NCBI GenBank assembly: GCA_015501585.1
Contig: JADNRY010000111.1
Location: 124,001-188,000 of the forward strand
Length of the DNA stretch: 64,000 nucleotides
Reading direction: 5' to 3'
Source: Rhodocollybia butyracea
Lineage: Eukaryota; Basidiomycota; Agaricomycetes; Agaricales; Omphalotaceae
Numbering within the stretch: position 1 is the stretch's first letter; every line of letters begins with the position of its first letter. A model generated the notes under the pieces. That model had not been told where the DNA came from, searched no databases, and was given only the letters and a program-made list of their open reading frames with translations. Positions 37,653 to 47,599 of the stretch are shown here, piece after piece. Position numbers and translations under genes: made by a program.

Positions 37653-39952
37653 TCAGAACCGATTATCCACAGAGTTATACATATTGTCCGCCCTCCTTCC
37701 AGCAGGATTCGTGCCTACTGGTGGTCTATTATCAGTCTTCCGAAGCGCAGCTAATTCGAATTTGGCGGCTGGCCCTTGTGCTAGCCGAGAATTGCCCTGC
37801 CTAGGAGATCTGGAGGATCTAGCAACATCGTTAAAGCGTCTTTGATTCTGGGAGGTATTTCGAGGAGGAGGCGTCGTAAGATGAGCTAGAATATCAAGGG
37901 AGCTAGTTCGAGGGGTTCTAGGGAAATGCGCTGGCGTAGTAGGTGTCGAAAAACTGGAAGTTTTGGAAAATCCATCACGAGGAAACGAAGCCTCCAAATC
38001 CCAAGCTTTGGGAGTAGAATATTGCTCATTATTAGTCCCATTGAATCCGGAACGCTCCTGATGAGCTTGTATTTTGTTAAGAGGTTGATTCCGAGACACT
38101 TTTACACCTAGTGAAATCATGGGCTAATAGTTCCAGTAAGCAGTAAGTATTGATAATACGCTTGAATATACAGGTACACCTACTGCGCCGGGTATTTGAC
38201 TCCCGAAACTCTCCAGCTGTATATCGAGGATGGAGTTAATCGGATGATAGTTGCTTCATAACGAACATGTAACTTACAGTTACTATGAAAGTAGTGTCAT
38301 CTCTATGGGGGAAAATCGCATTTCGAACTGAATCGTTCGCTTCTTTGGATCCCTTTACAGGACGACAATTTAACCTAGCAAAAAATCGTATCAAGATTCA
38401 AGACCCAGATTTAAAACGCATAAACGGGCTCACGATGTCAGTAGGGAGTTGGTGTACAATTTGGAAATGGTCAAGTCCCATATAAAAAAGCTGAAAGAGC
38501 AGTAACTTGAATAACGAACTCGACCATCCATTTTCATAAGGCAAATACTGACATTGATGATCCCTTGATCCAAGTGCGTTAGAAGTGTGAGTATCCCGAA
38601 TGTGGCCAAGCTCACAGGTAAAGACAGGAAAATCGTCAAATTCAAAAACACAGCAAGCGCTGTAACTGCGCCGGCTTGAATACTGACTAGAAAATCCACT
38701 TTCAGTACGATGCACTGGAAAATGAAAATAAACTCACGCCTGATCACCCGATTAATGTAGGGGTCGTACGTTGAGCGATGTTGCCTCCGCTTTCTAAACT
38801 AATTACTCCGCTGAGGGCGTCAGCGAAAATAGCCATCATCACATTCACTGACCATTGAAGCGGCTATTATGACCGTGATGAGCAAATCCGTCACGCCAGA
38901 GGATGTCAGCCAAATAGCCACTGGAGCTATTTCCAGCGCTGAAGGTACGGGGCTTGGACCGTGTTTAAACGGACTATTATTTATGCTTGAGATTGATAAC
39001 CACACGCCACCGCCTCCGAATGTACGTGAGTTTGTGTCTGACTAGTGGTTCGAGTCAGACTTACCAAGCGAACATAACGCGGCAAAAGTAACTATAGCAC
39101 ACAAAACCGTCGATTTGGTGATCTTCTTGATGCGCCAAGCCATGAAGAGCTGGACTGGTGTCGATATCAGTGCCTGGTGCCGGATATTGAGACTTCCAGA
39201 ATAAACAAACTAAGAACAACGTACTGTTGTCAACGCGTCTGAACGGTAGAACGGTCTCAGCTTCCGAAATCAGCCCAGATTTTGAAGCGTGCTCACCTGC
39301 GGGAAGGACTGTAGAAAGGCGTTAGTACGAAGATCAGCCGGGCCGTCCGAAAACTTACATTGCGGGGTAATTGGAACCAAGGAACCTGATAATGACCATT
39401 AAACGAGCGACGTTCGAAGATTGAGAATAACCAACCATAATGAGTGATAAGGGACTCGTAGACAATATCAATGTCAAACGCCGTATTCGCGAGTTCGGCC
39501 ACCATAAGGTAAGATATCTGCCCAGTTGACATCAGTTATCGGACGCCTTCGAAGCATAGTAGCTGTACTAACCAATAGTTTGAACCACCAGGGGTCGCTT
39601 CAAAATCGTGAGCGGAACGTGAAGCATACATAGTCATGGGGGTAATACTTTTTGCAGTATGTTTGAAAATAGTAGAGAGTCTACCCAAGCAGATGAGAAC
39701 AGATGTTGATATCATGAAAGAAATATCGAAGATCCATATTCCGCACCTGTAAGGAAGTAACCTGGATTATTAAAAGAACCCATCAATCTACATCAAAGTC
39801 AAGACAGTGAGCATCGACCTACACCCAAAAGGATAGCATTTAGAAGTGTTCCGATTAAGAGAGGTGCAAAGCTGGGTCAATGGCACTAATCAGTATTCCA
39901 AAAACGTTCGAACCCAAAACATTTCTCACAGTGTCGCGGGCGAAGGTTCCAT
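37653..39952 (-). CDS. DUF6534 membrane protein, tandem copy B
   Basis: Start at 39952 and stop at 37653, with the same exon plan as copy A. Visible blocks are the first helix, MVAELANTAFDIDIVYESLI, STPVQLFMAWRIKK, IAPVAIWLTSSGVTDLLIT, DFLVSIQAGAVTALAVF, DLTISKLYTNSLLTS, and a 150-aa tail containing LNKIQAHQERSGFNGTNNE, TPTTPAHFPRTPRTS and LAQGPAAKFELAALRKTDN. The tail is Ser/Pro/Asn/Arg-rich and should be cytoplasmic and disordered. Relative to copy A, the Pro-Gly-Ala loop between two helices is shorter (PSALEIAP versus PGVPGAPGALVIAP). The gene appears intact. It is the part of unit B lying to the right of the inserted element. Confidence 0.82.
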
Positions 39953-40243
39953 AATTAAAAGAAGGGGCTAAGCCAGAACCAATGTGCTCCAAAATCTATG
40001 GGCAACTTTATATGTTTCATTGCCTCGGGCTCAACGGACGAAAATCGAAGATCTTTCGACCATCTTCCTGCTTGTCAACTCGTACTGCACGTCGTGGGGT
40101 CTATTATAGTTGGTTGCGCTTGCATCACTCAAGAAGTATTGGGCTGTTCTACCGAGTTAGGAGTATCAACACTTGAAAACATAGGATCAACGGGGAGGGG
40201 AGTTGGAGGAACAGGTTACAGCGCGCCAAAGACATTGATTATA

Positions 40244-40756
40244 CTATAGTAATAGTAACTCGCCTTTGATGAGTATAAGGTTATGCCTTTGAGTGAGGGT
40301 CTGTTTTTCCTTGTTTAGTACGGTGGATCTGCTGTCGTTGCCAGTAACATCGGAGCTTCTGCCGATACGGTTCATACTTACATAATTCGCTTCCTTTGCG
40401 AACATGATCTGCTGACGAGGTGATCCGATGTAACCTCGATTCAACCTTCGATATCCTTCGATTCCTGCTTGCACCGACGTCCTCCGCCATCTTCAATATG
40501 CGCTTAGGAACCTGCGAATGGCGCCCACCCTATCATTTGTCAAATCTCCTGATGTTTTTTTCACGAGAATGATTCTGTCTTCCGGATACTGAATAGAAAG
40601 GCAAAATAGATCTGTCAGGCGAAAAAAACCAACCTGGTCCAAGTCTAGAATAGCAGCTGTCGGTGGAACGAGAGATGATGCATATGATGCATCGATGATA
40701 GTTTTGATCCTTTGTACAAAATCCACTCTTTCGATCCATGCGAGATCTCCAGCCAT
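40244..40756 (-). CDS. Small conserved-looking gene, unrecognised
   Basis: I do not recognise the family. The start at 40756 reads MAGDLAWIERVDFVQRI and TIIDASYASSLVPPTAA, then LDLDQ. A 47-nt intron (GTTGGT...ATTCAG, about 40614-40660) joins to YPEDRIILVKKTSGDLTND and RVGAIR. Read straight on, the protein stops at 40493. Removing a possible 21-nt intron (GTTCCTAAGC...TTGAAG) instead joins in frame to GIEGYRRLNRGYIGS and IMFAKEANY, with a stop at 40244. The predicted protein is soluble, helical and charged, 75-150 aa long. It is head-to-head with the DUF6534 gene at 40878, sharing about 120 bp of promoter. Confidence 0.5.
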
Positions 40757-40877
40757 CTCTATTAGCTATAAGAAGAGTCTAAAAGTCCGTGAATTCCACT
40801 TGTTTTGTTTCAGTAAACAAAGTGAACGCTCTTTAGTTTCTCTGCTTCATTACATCTTCTTCAGTACCTTCTTCACC

Positions 40878-42577
40878 ATGCCCGCAGTGCCACCCGGTCC
40901 TCCCACTGTTATTCAAGTGTGCGTTCTTCATGATTTGTTCGCAATGGCGACGATGTTCATGGAGATCTACTTTCACTAGGTACACTCCGTTTTTCGTCGG
41001 AACCCTTCTCAATATTTTCTTGTATGGTGTACGTTATTTGTTTTCTTACATTTCCTCGCAAGCTTATATGTCCTCAGATCGTCGTTACACAGGTCGGTGG
41101 CGCATACATGGCACTGCTTGCACTAAAGCTTATAGGAACTATAGATGTACACTTACTATCGCACTTCAGCAGGGTACGTGCTATATCATTACATCGAATC
41201 GCCTTCCGTATTCATGCGAACGATACAGCGACAAATCATGGATGAGGCTACTGGTGGGCTCTCCGTATTGTCCCTGGGTCACCATGCTGACGTTGTGATT
41301 TGTCCAGGTTCTCTATCTATTCGTGGTGGAGACAGCAAACAGTTTCCTTGATATCGGACTTATCTTTGAACCACTGCTACTGAACTTCGGTATGTAGCAG
41401 CAATCTTCTTTAACAGCGCTTGCACATCGTTTCTTACATAGGGAATATGGATGTCGTTGCTACTTCGCCTTGGAGTGAGCTGGCCAATGATTTCTACTGA
41501 TTATGTTGAAGCTAAGCAAAGTGTGTTATACAGCGTTGCGTCTTGGTACGTCTATCTTCTCATTAAACATCTTTCTGCTGTCCTGATACTTGACCTTTGA
41601 AGATGGGCTTACTACTGTTCGTTGTTCAATCCTTCTCACTCTACCTATCCTTAATTGAAATTCACCATCATATCGAAGACTCTCATATCCACTCCAGTGC
41701 AAATCTTCATGGCCTGGCGTATCAATGTTATCATGGAAACAGTGATTCCCTCGGTGATCATATGCATACTGGCGATGTCCTCACTGGGTGCGTATATGGG
41801 ATTATCTCATGCGAATGCGATATGTTGATATGACGTTTCCACCAGCTGGTAGCGTATGGCTTGCTATCGCAGTATCCGCGTCGCCTCAATATGTCAAATT
41901 CAATGACTTCCGTGGAGCACCAAGTCTCTGGCTCATTAGCTCTGCGGTAGCAGACATTGCAATCGCATGTTTCTTGGTGATCAGCCTGGTCAGTGGATAT
42001 ACCGACATTACGACATATGGATATTCGTATGGCTAATTTAGGAAACTGTTGTCTAGTCGAGGAAACGAACCGGCTTCGCGGTACTGAACGATCAGATAGA
42101 TCGTATCATCCGCGGTGAGTTTCGGGAACTTTTGGCGCTTGTCCCGTTTGTATCTGATTCCACCCTAGTCACCGTGCAGACAGGATCCCTTACCGCTTTG
42201 ACGGCGTTAATAGATGTTATCGTCTTTCTGAGTGTTCCAGTAAGTATTTCATCAGAACAGTTTTTCCCGTTCGTTGATGGCTGTCATCACAGAACTCCAC
42301 GATGTAAGCTACTGTACAGACGGATGTATAGAGCGATGTTAACGGTCTTTACAGCTTTTTTGCTTGGGATCTAACGCTTTCGAAGTTGTACACCACTACA
42401 CTGCTTAGTTCGCAAGTGTCCCCACTTCTATTTTCGAATGTGCCGCGTTGCTGATTGTCTTGTTTTAGCATGAACTCCCGAGGATCTGCTAGAAACGCTG
42501 AAAGAGAAAAAATCAATGAACCTAACGCTCTCTTCTCCAATGAGACCGCATCTTTGTCTCAACCTTTGACCCTTTGA
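40878..42577 (+). CDS. DUF6534 membrane protein, third local paralogue (tail truncated)
   Basis: The start at 40878 gives MPAVPPGPPTVIQV, which splices (donor GTGCGT) to YTPFFVGTLLNIFLYGV, helix 1. Later exons read VVETANSFLDIGLIFEPLL, ISTPVQIFMAWRINVI, VIICILAMSSLG, APSLWLISSAVADIAIACF, RKRTGFAVLNDQIDRIIR (a hallmark DUF6534 motif), VTVQTGSLTALTALIDVIV, LSKLYTTTLLS and MNSRGSARNAEREK. The reading frame then meets a TGA at 42575, caused by a tandem 8-bp CCTTTGAC duplication (see the next entry). It shares the STPVQxFMAWRI motif and exon layout with the two tandem copies on the other strand, so it is a local paralogue. Confidence 0.82.
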
Positions 42578-42902
42578 CCCTACTACGAGATTTACGAGAT
42601 ATGTACGTTGTTATTCGCCTGATGATGCTTCCTGTGATTAATTGGTTTGCAGACTCCGCACCCGGTACGTACAGCTACGCTACGCTACGATGAGATAAAT
42701 TTACCATAAGAATTAGGCCTCCAAAGGTGTAGATTTTCGGCAGCAGGATTCCTACGAACTCTCTACCCGAGATTCTTCAGGGAAAGATCGCGTCCCTACG
42801 CCCGATTTCGGTGTCGTAGTATCTCAAACCATCATTAGCGACGCTGCACACGCAGACCAGGACACTACTCTATACCCTGTACGGAAACCTGATGCGTTTT
42901 GA
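42578..42902 (+). other. Orphaned tail exons of the third DUF6534 gene
   Basis: Past the stop at 42575, the sequence still has splice-like signals (GTACGT donors, TTTGCAG and GAATTAG acceptors). It also has an open frame reading ASKGVDFRQQDSYELSTRD and TPDFGVVVSQTIISDAA, ending with a stop at 42900. Counting only one of the two CCTTTGAC units at 42563-42578 would bring this region into frame with the gene. It therefore looks like the original cytoplasmic tail. Confidence 0.55.
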
Positions 42903-43584
42903 CTGTGACGAAAGAACGTACCAGCTTAAGATTCGCGTAAGATTCGCGTATACATACATAACTACAGTATGAAATAATCAGCGATCCGCTCTCCATTTTT
43001 TCTATTGCATGTACGTTTATAGAGATTATTGACCTCAAATACAGGGGAACCCCAGTTGAAAGAGTATACATGAGTAAAAAGGGGTGAACCGTGTGCCGTC
43101 TTACGAGTTTCCATCCACAATATGGGGGCCACAAGCAAGGCAGGCTGATCACAAGGGAGGCTGTTAAGAGACAGCACAAAGTAGCTGTACATTACAAGGC
43201 TGCATGATGAAGTGGCTATACGTTAGAAGAGGCTATACACAATGAGATACGAGGGATGTAGATAGAATGAGTACTCATCAGGAAAAGTATCATAAAAAAT
43301 GCCTTGACATGGAAAAGGATTGAACTGGTGACCTCGTGGTTTCGGCGTAAATCAAAGCAAGCGTTACTTCACAGCAAGGGAGAATAAACGGGTACGCCAC
43401 GGGGCCACAGTATTTTGTTAAAGATAGTACATAGTAGTAATTTAGCCTGACACGATTAAGCGCCGAAGCTATGGGCCTGAGAAAATCAAGATATGAACCG
43501 GCACCTTTTAAGTTTAACTTATCATCGATATCATGATCAGCCACACTGCTTTAACCCCTTTCATATTGTTGCTTCATCTCTAGA
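42903..43584. other. Intergenic, 5' of uricase
   Basis: No gene recognised. A CAGTTCAATCC-like word on the minus strand near 43315-43330 resembles a tRNA B box but no cloverleaf can be drawn. It probably contains the uricase promoter. Confidence 0.4.
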
Positions 43585-44981
43585 ATGTCAGACCTTTCAT
43601 ATCTTTCTTCAGCTCGCTACGGAAAAGATGCTGTACGCGTCTTCCGTGTCGTTCGCGAAGGGCCAACGCATACTATCGTTGAATACAATGTCAAGGTTCT
43701 ACTAGAGGGCGATATTGATGTGAGCTACACTGAAGCGGAAAACAGAGTGGTAGTCGCCACTGACAGCAGTGAGTCGAAAAGGATTCAAAATCATCGCTGT
43801 ACTAATCTCATCGATCTCATCCCTAACAGTGAAGAATATCACTTATTGTGCGTCCATTTTTCGCATTCATGCTTGGTTTCAATCATACCGCGAACAGACT
43901 TGGCGAAAGTATCGCCTCATATCCTGATTCCGGAACGCTTTGCTCTACATCTAGGAACCCATATCGTCAGCAAATACGCCCATATTCACAAGGCTTTCGT
44001 TGATATCGAACAACTGCGCTGGAGTCGCATCTCTGTTGGAAAAGATGGCAAGCCCCATCCGCATTCATTTCTCAGGGATGGAGACGAGAAAAAGGTGGTC
44101 AAGGTGGAGGTGAGTCCATCAGATCCGATGCCCGAAACGCTATCTGTACTTGGCTTTCTTAAGGTGGATGCTACAGCCGGCAAGGATGGAATTCAAGCTC
44201 GAGTTAGCGCTGGACTTAGTGACTTGCTGGGTTCGTTGAATGGTCATTACCTATCGCCGAATCTTGATATCCCCGCGGATTAACAGTCCTCAAGTCTACT
44301 GGATCTTCTTTCACGTCGTTCATTCGGGACGAGTATACATTGCTTAAAGAAGTTGATGACCGAATCTTTTCGACCTCAATTGACTTGACCTACACCTTTG
44401 CTTCAATCAGCATTCCTCCGCCGAAGGATGAGGTTGACATTCCATGTCTTTGTCTTTTTGACATGGCTGACGAATATGTTATAGAAGAAACTCGAGTTCA
44501 TCGTTCCAACTTCGGACCAGGCTGCGCCAGGAAGCATATGGGATATAACAGTCTCGGATAGAGCGAGAATAGTAACACTGGAGATTTTTCGCTGAAGATG
44601 AAAGCGCCAGCGTACAAGTAAGCCACATTGCACTCGTTCACAACGTTGGCTGAACACTTTGAGCAGGCGACTTTGTACAAAATGGCTCAACAAATCATCA
44701 CCGACAATGCTGGCATCCAGAGTGTTACCTATGCTCTACCGAACAAACACTACATTCCTGTTGATATGAGCTACATTGGTGTAGACAACATGACTCCGTA
44801 CGTCTCTTTTTTTAACAACTACTCCAGGTCCGTGTCTGAAGATTTCGGTTTCCCAGGGCGAAAGCAGAAGTATTTCAGCCAGTTGCGGCTCCGAGGTACG
44901 AACATAGTTTCTTTTGTGTCCCACCGTAACTGACTCATCCTGCGCAGTGGATTGATCACAGCAACGGTGTCACGGAAATAA
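43585..44981 (+). CDS. Urate oxidase (uricase) with an apparent +1 frameshift
   Basis: Uricase oxidises urate to 5-hydroxyisourate in purine catabolism, normally in peroxisomes. The protein starts MSDLSYLSSARYGKDAVRV. Then come EYNVKVLLEGDIDVSYTEA, VVATDS-MKNITYYLAK (three exons), SPHILIPERFALHLGTH, FVDIEQLRWSRI, HPHSFLRDGDEKK, NVLKSTGSSFTSFIRDEY, FSTSIDLTYTF, GSIWDITVSDRAR, ATLYKMAQQIITDNAG, VTYALPNKHYIPVDMSYIG and ISATVSRK-like end (ITATVSRK). The active-site elements (YGKD, VVATDS, the QSVTYALPNKHY loop) are present. One problem is a T5 run at 44585-44589 that shifts the frame just before the conserved EDESASVQ block, giving a premature stop; the downstream exons are otherwise well conserved. 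The C-terminus reads SRK-stop, without a canonical PTS1. Seven short introns are needed. Confidence 0.88.
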
Positions 44982-45371
44982 TCGCATGTAATCATCACGA
45001 AAGATTGAATGATAATACATAGTATATCTCAAGCAACGTTATGATCACTGAACTTAATAACGTTCGCTCGACGATGCTTGACCCCATGGCCATTCCATTT
45101 ATGAATTCAGTCACACAGAAGGTACACCTCTACGATTGAAGTGCTAATCTCAGTATTTGATCACACGGTAATCAAGACGGTCCGTTTCCTCAGACGAAGG
45201 CTCGTTCGTTCGTAGCACTAAAATATAGGGCGGTCCGTCTTGTCTTGATACACGGACCACTGCTATGTCACGCGCCTGACCAGCCCACCACGACATGAAC
45301 ATCGACGAATATAAAGACTCCGTAAAGTGAGTCGTTACTAGGTGAGATACTTGTTGCTCCAGGTCGTTCAA
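44982..45371. other. Intergenic, uricase to pectinesterase
   Basis: Contains the uricase 3' region and the pectinesterase promoter (both genes on the plus strand). An in-frame ATG at 45342 could extend the next gene by ten residues but would bury its signal peptide. Nothing else was recognised. Confidence 0.4.
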
Positions 45372-47084
45372 ATGTTCTTTACTTATCTGTACTCACTAGT
45401 CTTTCTCGTTGAGACTCTTCTTATCCCATCCGTCTCAGCCCTTTCTCCTCAATTCCGAGATTGTCAAGTTCAAAAGCCTGTAGGAAAGTCACCACTGGAA
45501 GGATGCCCCGCTGGCACGATATTCGTATCAGCCAGTGATCCATCCGCGCATTTCACAAAAGTACAGGATGCAGTAGAGTCCCTGTGAGTGAATCGTATAC
45601 CCAATTCTGTTGCGATCTAATGACCCAGATCACAAGGCGAGACAATGGTCACCTAGCTGTGATTTTAATTGGAGAGGGACAATATTTCGAAACAGTGAAT
45701 GTAACGAGGTTATCCCCTTTAACTATCCTCGTGCGTCCTCTCTCCTCTATTATAACTCCAACTGACCTCACTATGCGTCGTATAGGGCCAACTCCCGGCG
45801 TCGTTTGCCTCAGTCCCCATCTCAACACCATTCGCCAACGCTAGCCAGCCCAATCTTGTCCAAATATTCAACACTGTCTTTGTTGAGAACGGGATCGACG
45901 ATGCGGCGTCCGCTGTAATGACCGTCGCTCCCAATGGAGCCGCGGCTCTCATCGGCGCCGGAACAACAGGGGCTCCCCCTCAAGGGGCCTTCGGTAACGT
46001 CGATTTCAAGATGTACAATGTCGATGTCCAAAATAGAGCCGTAAGTTGAGGATCGGTATCCTATGGAATCACTGACGCTGAATTTTACTCCTAGTCATTG
46101 ACATTCGCCATATCGCAAGCTCTGGCTATAGATATCTCTTATGCCAACGCGTCATTCTATGGCTGTTCGTTTGCAAGCTTCCAAGATACATGGTACACTG
46201 GAAAAAACGCCAGCACGTACGTAGTGGATAGCGTCATCTTTGGGCAAACAGACTGTGCGTTTAATCATCTCTACTTATTGTGACCAGTGCTCAAATCTGC
46301 TGCTTTCACTTTCGATTTGTCCATTATAGATCTATTTGGCTTTGGTACGGCGTGAGTAGTATCGCCAAGTCGTAAGAACAACTGACTTAGTCCAAACCTT
46401 GCTAGTTGGTTCCAAAATACTATCCTTGCGGCAAGAGCGTGCGGTGGAGGAACCGCTGCTTGGAAGGGTACCAATTCAAGTTTAACAGAGGCTGTTCTTC
46501 GATACGGGGCATACATTGCTGATTCGCAAATTATTCGGGTAGGTCTCCCTCTTCCAAAGATACTCGACTTTTCTGAATGGATTGCAGTCCCCAGACGCGA
46601 ATGCGACACTCAATATTACGGATGACTGTTTTCTAGGCCGACCGTGGAATGATTGGGCTGTTACAGGTACGAAATATCTCTCTTCCACGTTTCTTTCCTG
46701 GAAGCTAAGTCGTGCTTCGCGTTCAGTTTATTTGAACACTTTTATGGAAGATATCATCCAGCCAGTGGGTTTCGAGCCTTTTGATTCCGCAAGGTAAGCT
46801 TTACCTGTTTTCCGGTGTTTAATTTGCGGTCTAACGTCGTATGCAAGGCCGACTATCATGAACACAACCTTTTATGCTGAATTCAATTCCACCGGTATGT
46901 GGTGAACCATGTAATCATAATCACATACGGCGAATCATGACATTTCTTTTCAGGTCCGGGTGGAAACACTTCTCAGCGTGTCCCAATCGAGAACATTCTT
47001 ACAGCTGAGCAGGCCAAAGATTTCACTGTGGACGGTGTTTTCTTGGAGCATCCGAAGTGGATTGATTTCGACTACCTGTTTTAG
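45372..47084 (+). CDS. Secreted pectin methylesterase (CE8)
   Basis: A carbohydrate esterase family 8 enzyme that removes methyl groups from plant-cell-wall homogalacturonan, acting outside the cell. The start at 45372 gives a signal peptide (MFFTYLYSLVFLVETLL...SVSA). The right-handed beta-helix is visible in LVQIFNTVFVENGIDDA and ASFYGCSFASFQDTWYTG, which carries the Gln and Asp of the QDT motif. GQTDYLFGFGTAWFQN follows, with the second catalytic Asp. RACGGGTAAWKGTNSS and CFLGRPWNDWA, with the conserved Arg, come next. Near the end are GFEPFDSARP, NTTFYAEFNSTGPGGNTS and HPKWIDFDYLF, with the stop at 47082. Eight or so short introns join in frame, and all catalytic residues are present. I chose 45372 rather than 45342 because it starts the hydrophobic leader directly. 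Confidence 0.92.
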
Positions 47085-47599
47085 GCCCATGTACACAGTA
47101 AGAAAACAAACAATTGATTCTGTACACGTATGTTTTTCCTTGGCTCCCTCCTTGCGAAGACTCCAGAGGCCGAAGACGATCGACTTCTGACTGTTATTAT
47201 ACAGTAACATTACAACCCTACTTGGAACTCATGTGATAATTGTATCTTCTGAAGATGAAACGCTGTTTTGATGATACATTACACAAACATTAACCTTTCT
47301 CGCAACGAAACTCCAGACAACAAAACATAGTCATAACATGGTCGTATTAGTACTGTAAAAACAGAAAACAAACAAAGCATAAGCATTTACTACAGATTCA
47401 ACCGGTTAGATCTTCGTCCACAAATATACCTAGCTCGCCGTCAATACGAAGGCGCACTACGCTACACAGCTCGAATTCGCAAACAAATCAAATGTTTGCA
47501 GGATTTTGAGGAAGGAAAACTATTCTTAATACTGTCAGTTATCACCACCCAGCTCAAGAACCTCCAGAGACAAACCAGTCTCTACCAAACAAGAATCAC
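47085..47599. other. Convergent 3' intergenic region
   Basis: Lies between the ends of the pectinesterase (+) and the disordered-protein gene (-). AT-rich, with no recognised feature. Confidence 0.4.

Larger units (their letters stand above)
34448..40246. repeat. Tandem duplication unit B (split by a TIR element)
   Basis: The left part, 34448-35122, matches 30890-31585. The right part, about 37332-40246, matches about 31575-34443. The 2.2 kb between them (35123-37322) has no counterpart in unit A and begins and ends with inverted repeats. The duplication therefore probably preceded the insertion, or unit A lost it precisely, which is less likely. Confidence 0.88.

Noticed and set aside
43310..43400. 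tRNA-like B-box word on the minus strand
   Set aside because: No T-stem, D-arm or acceptor stem can be paired around it.
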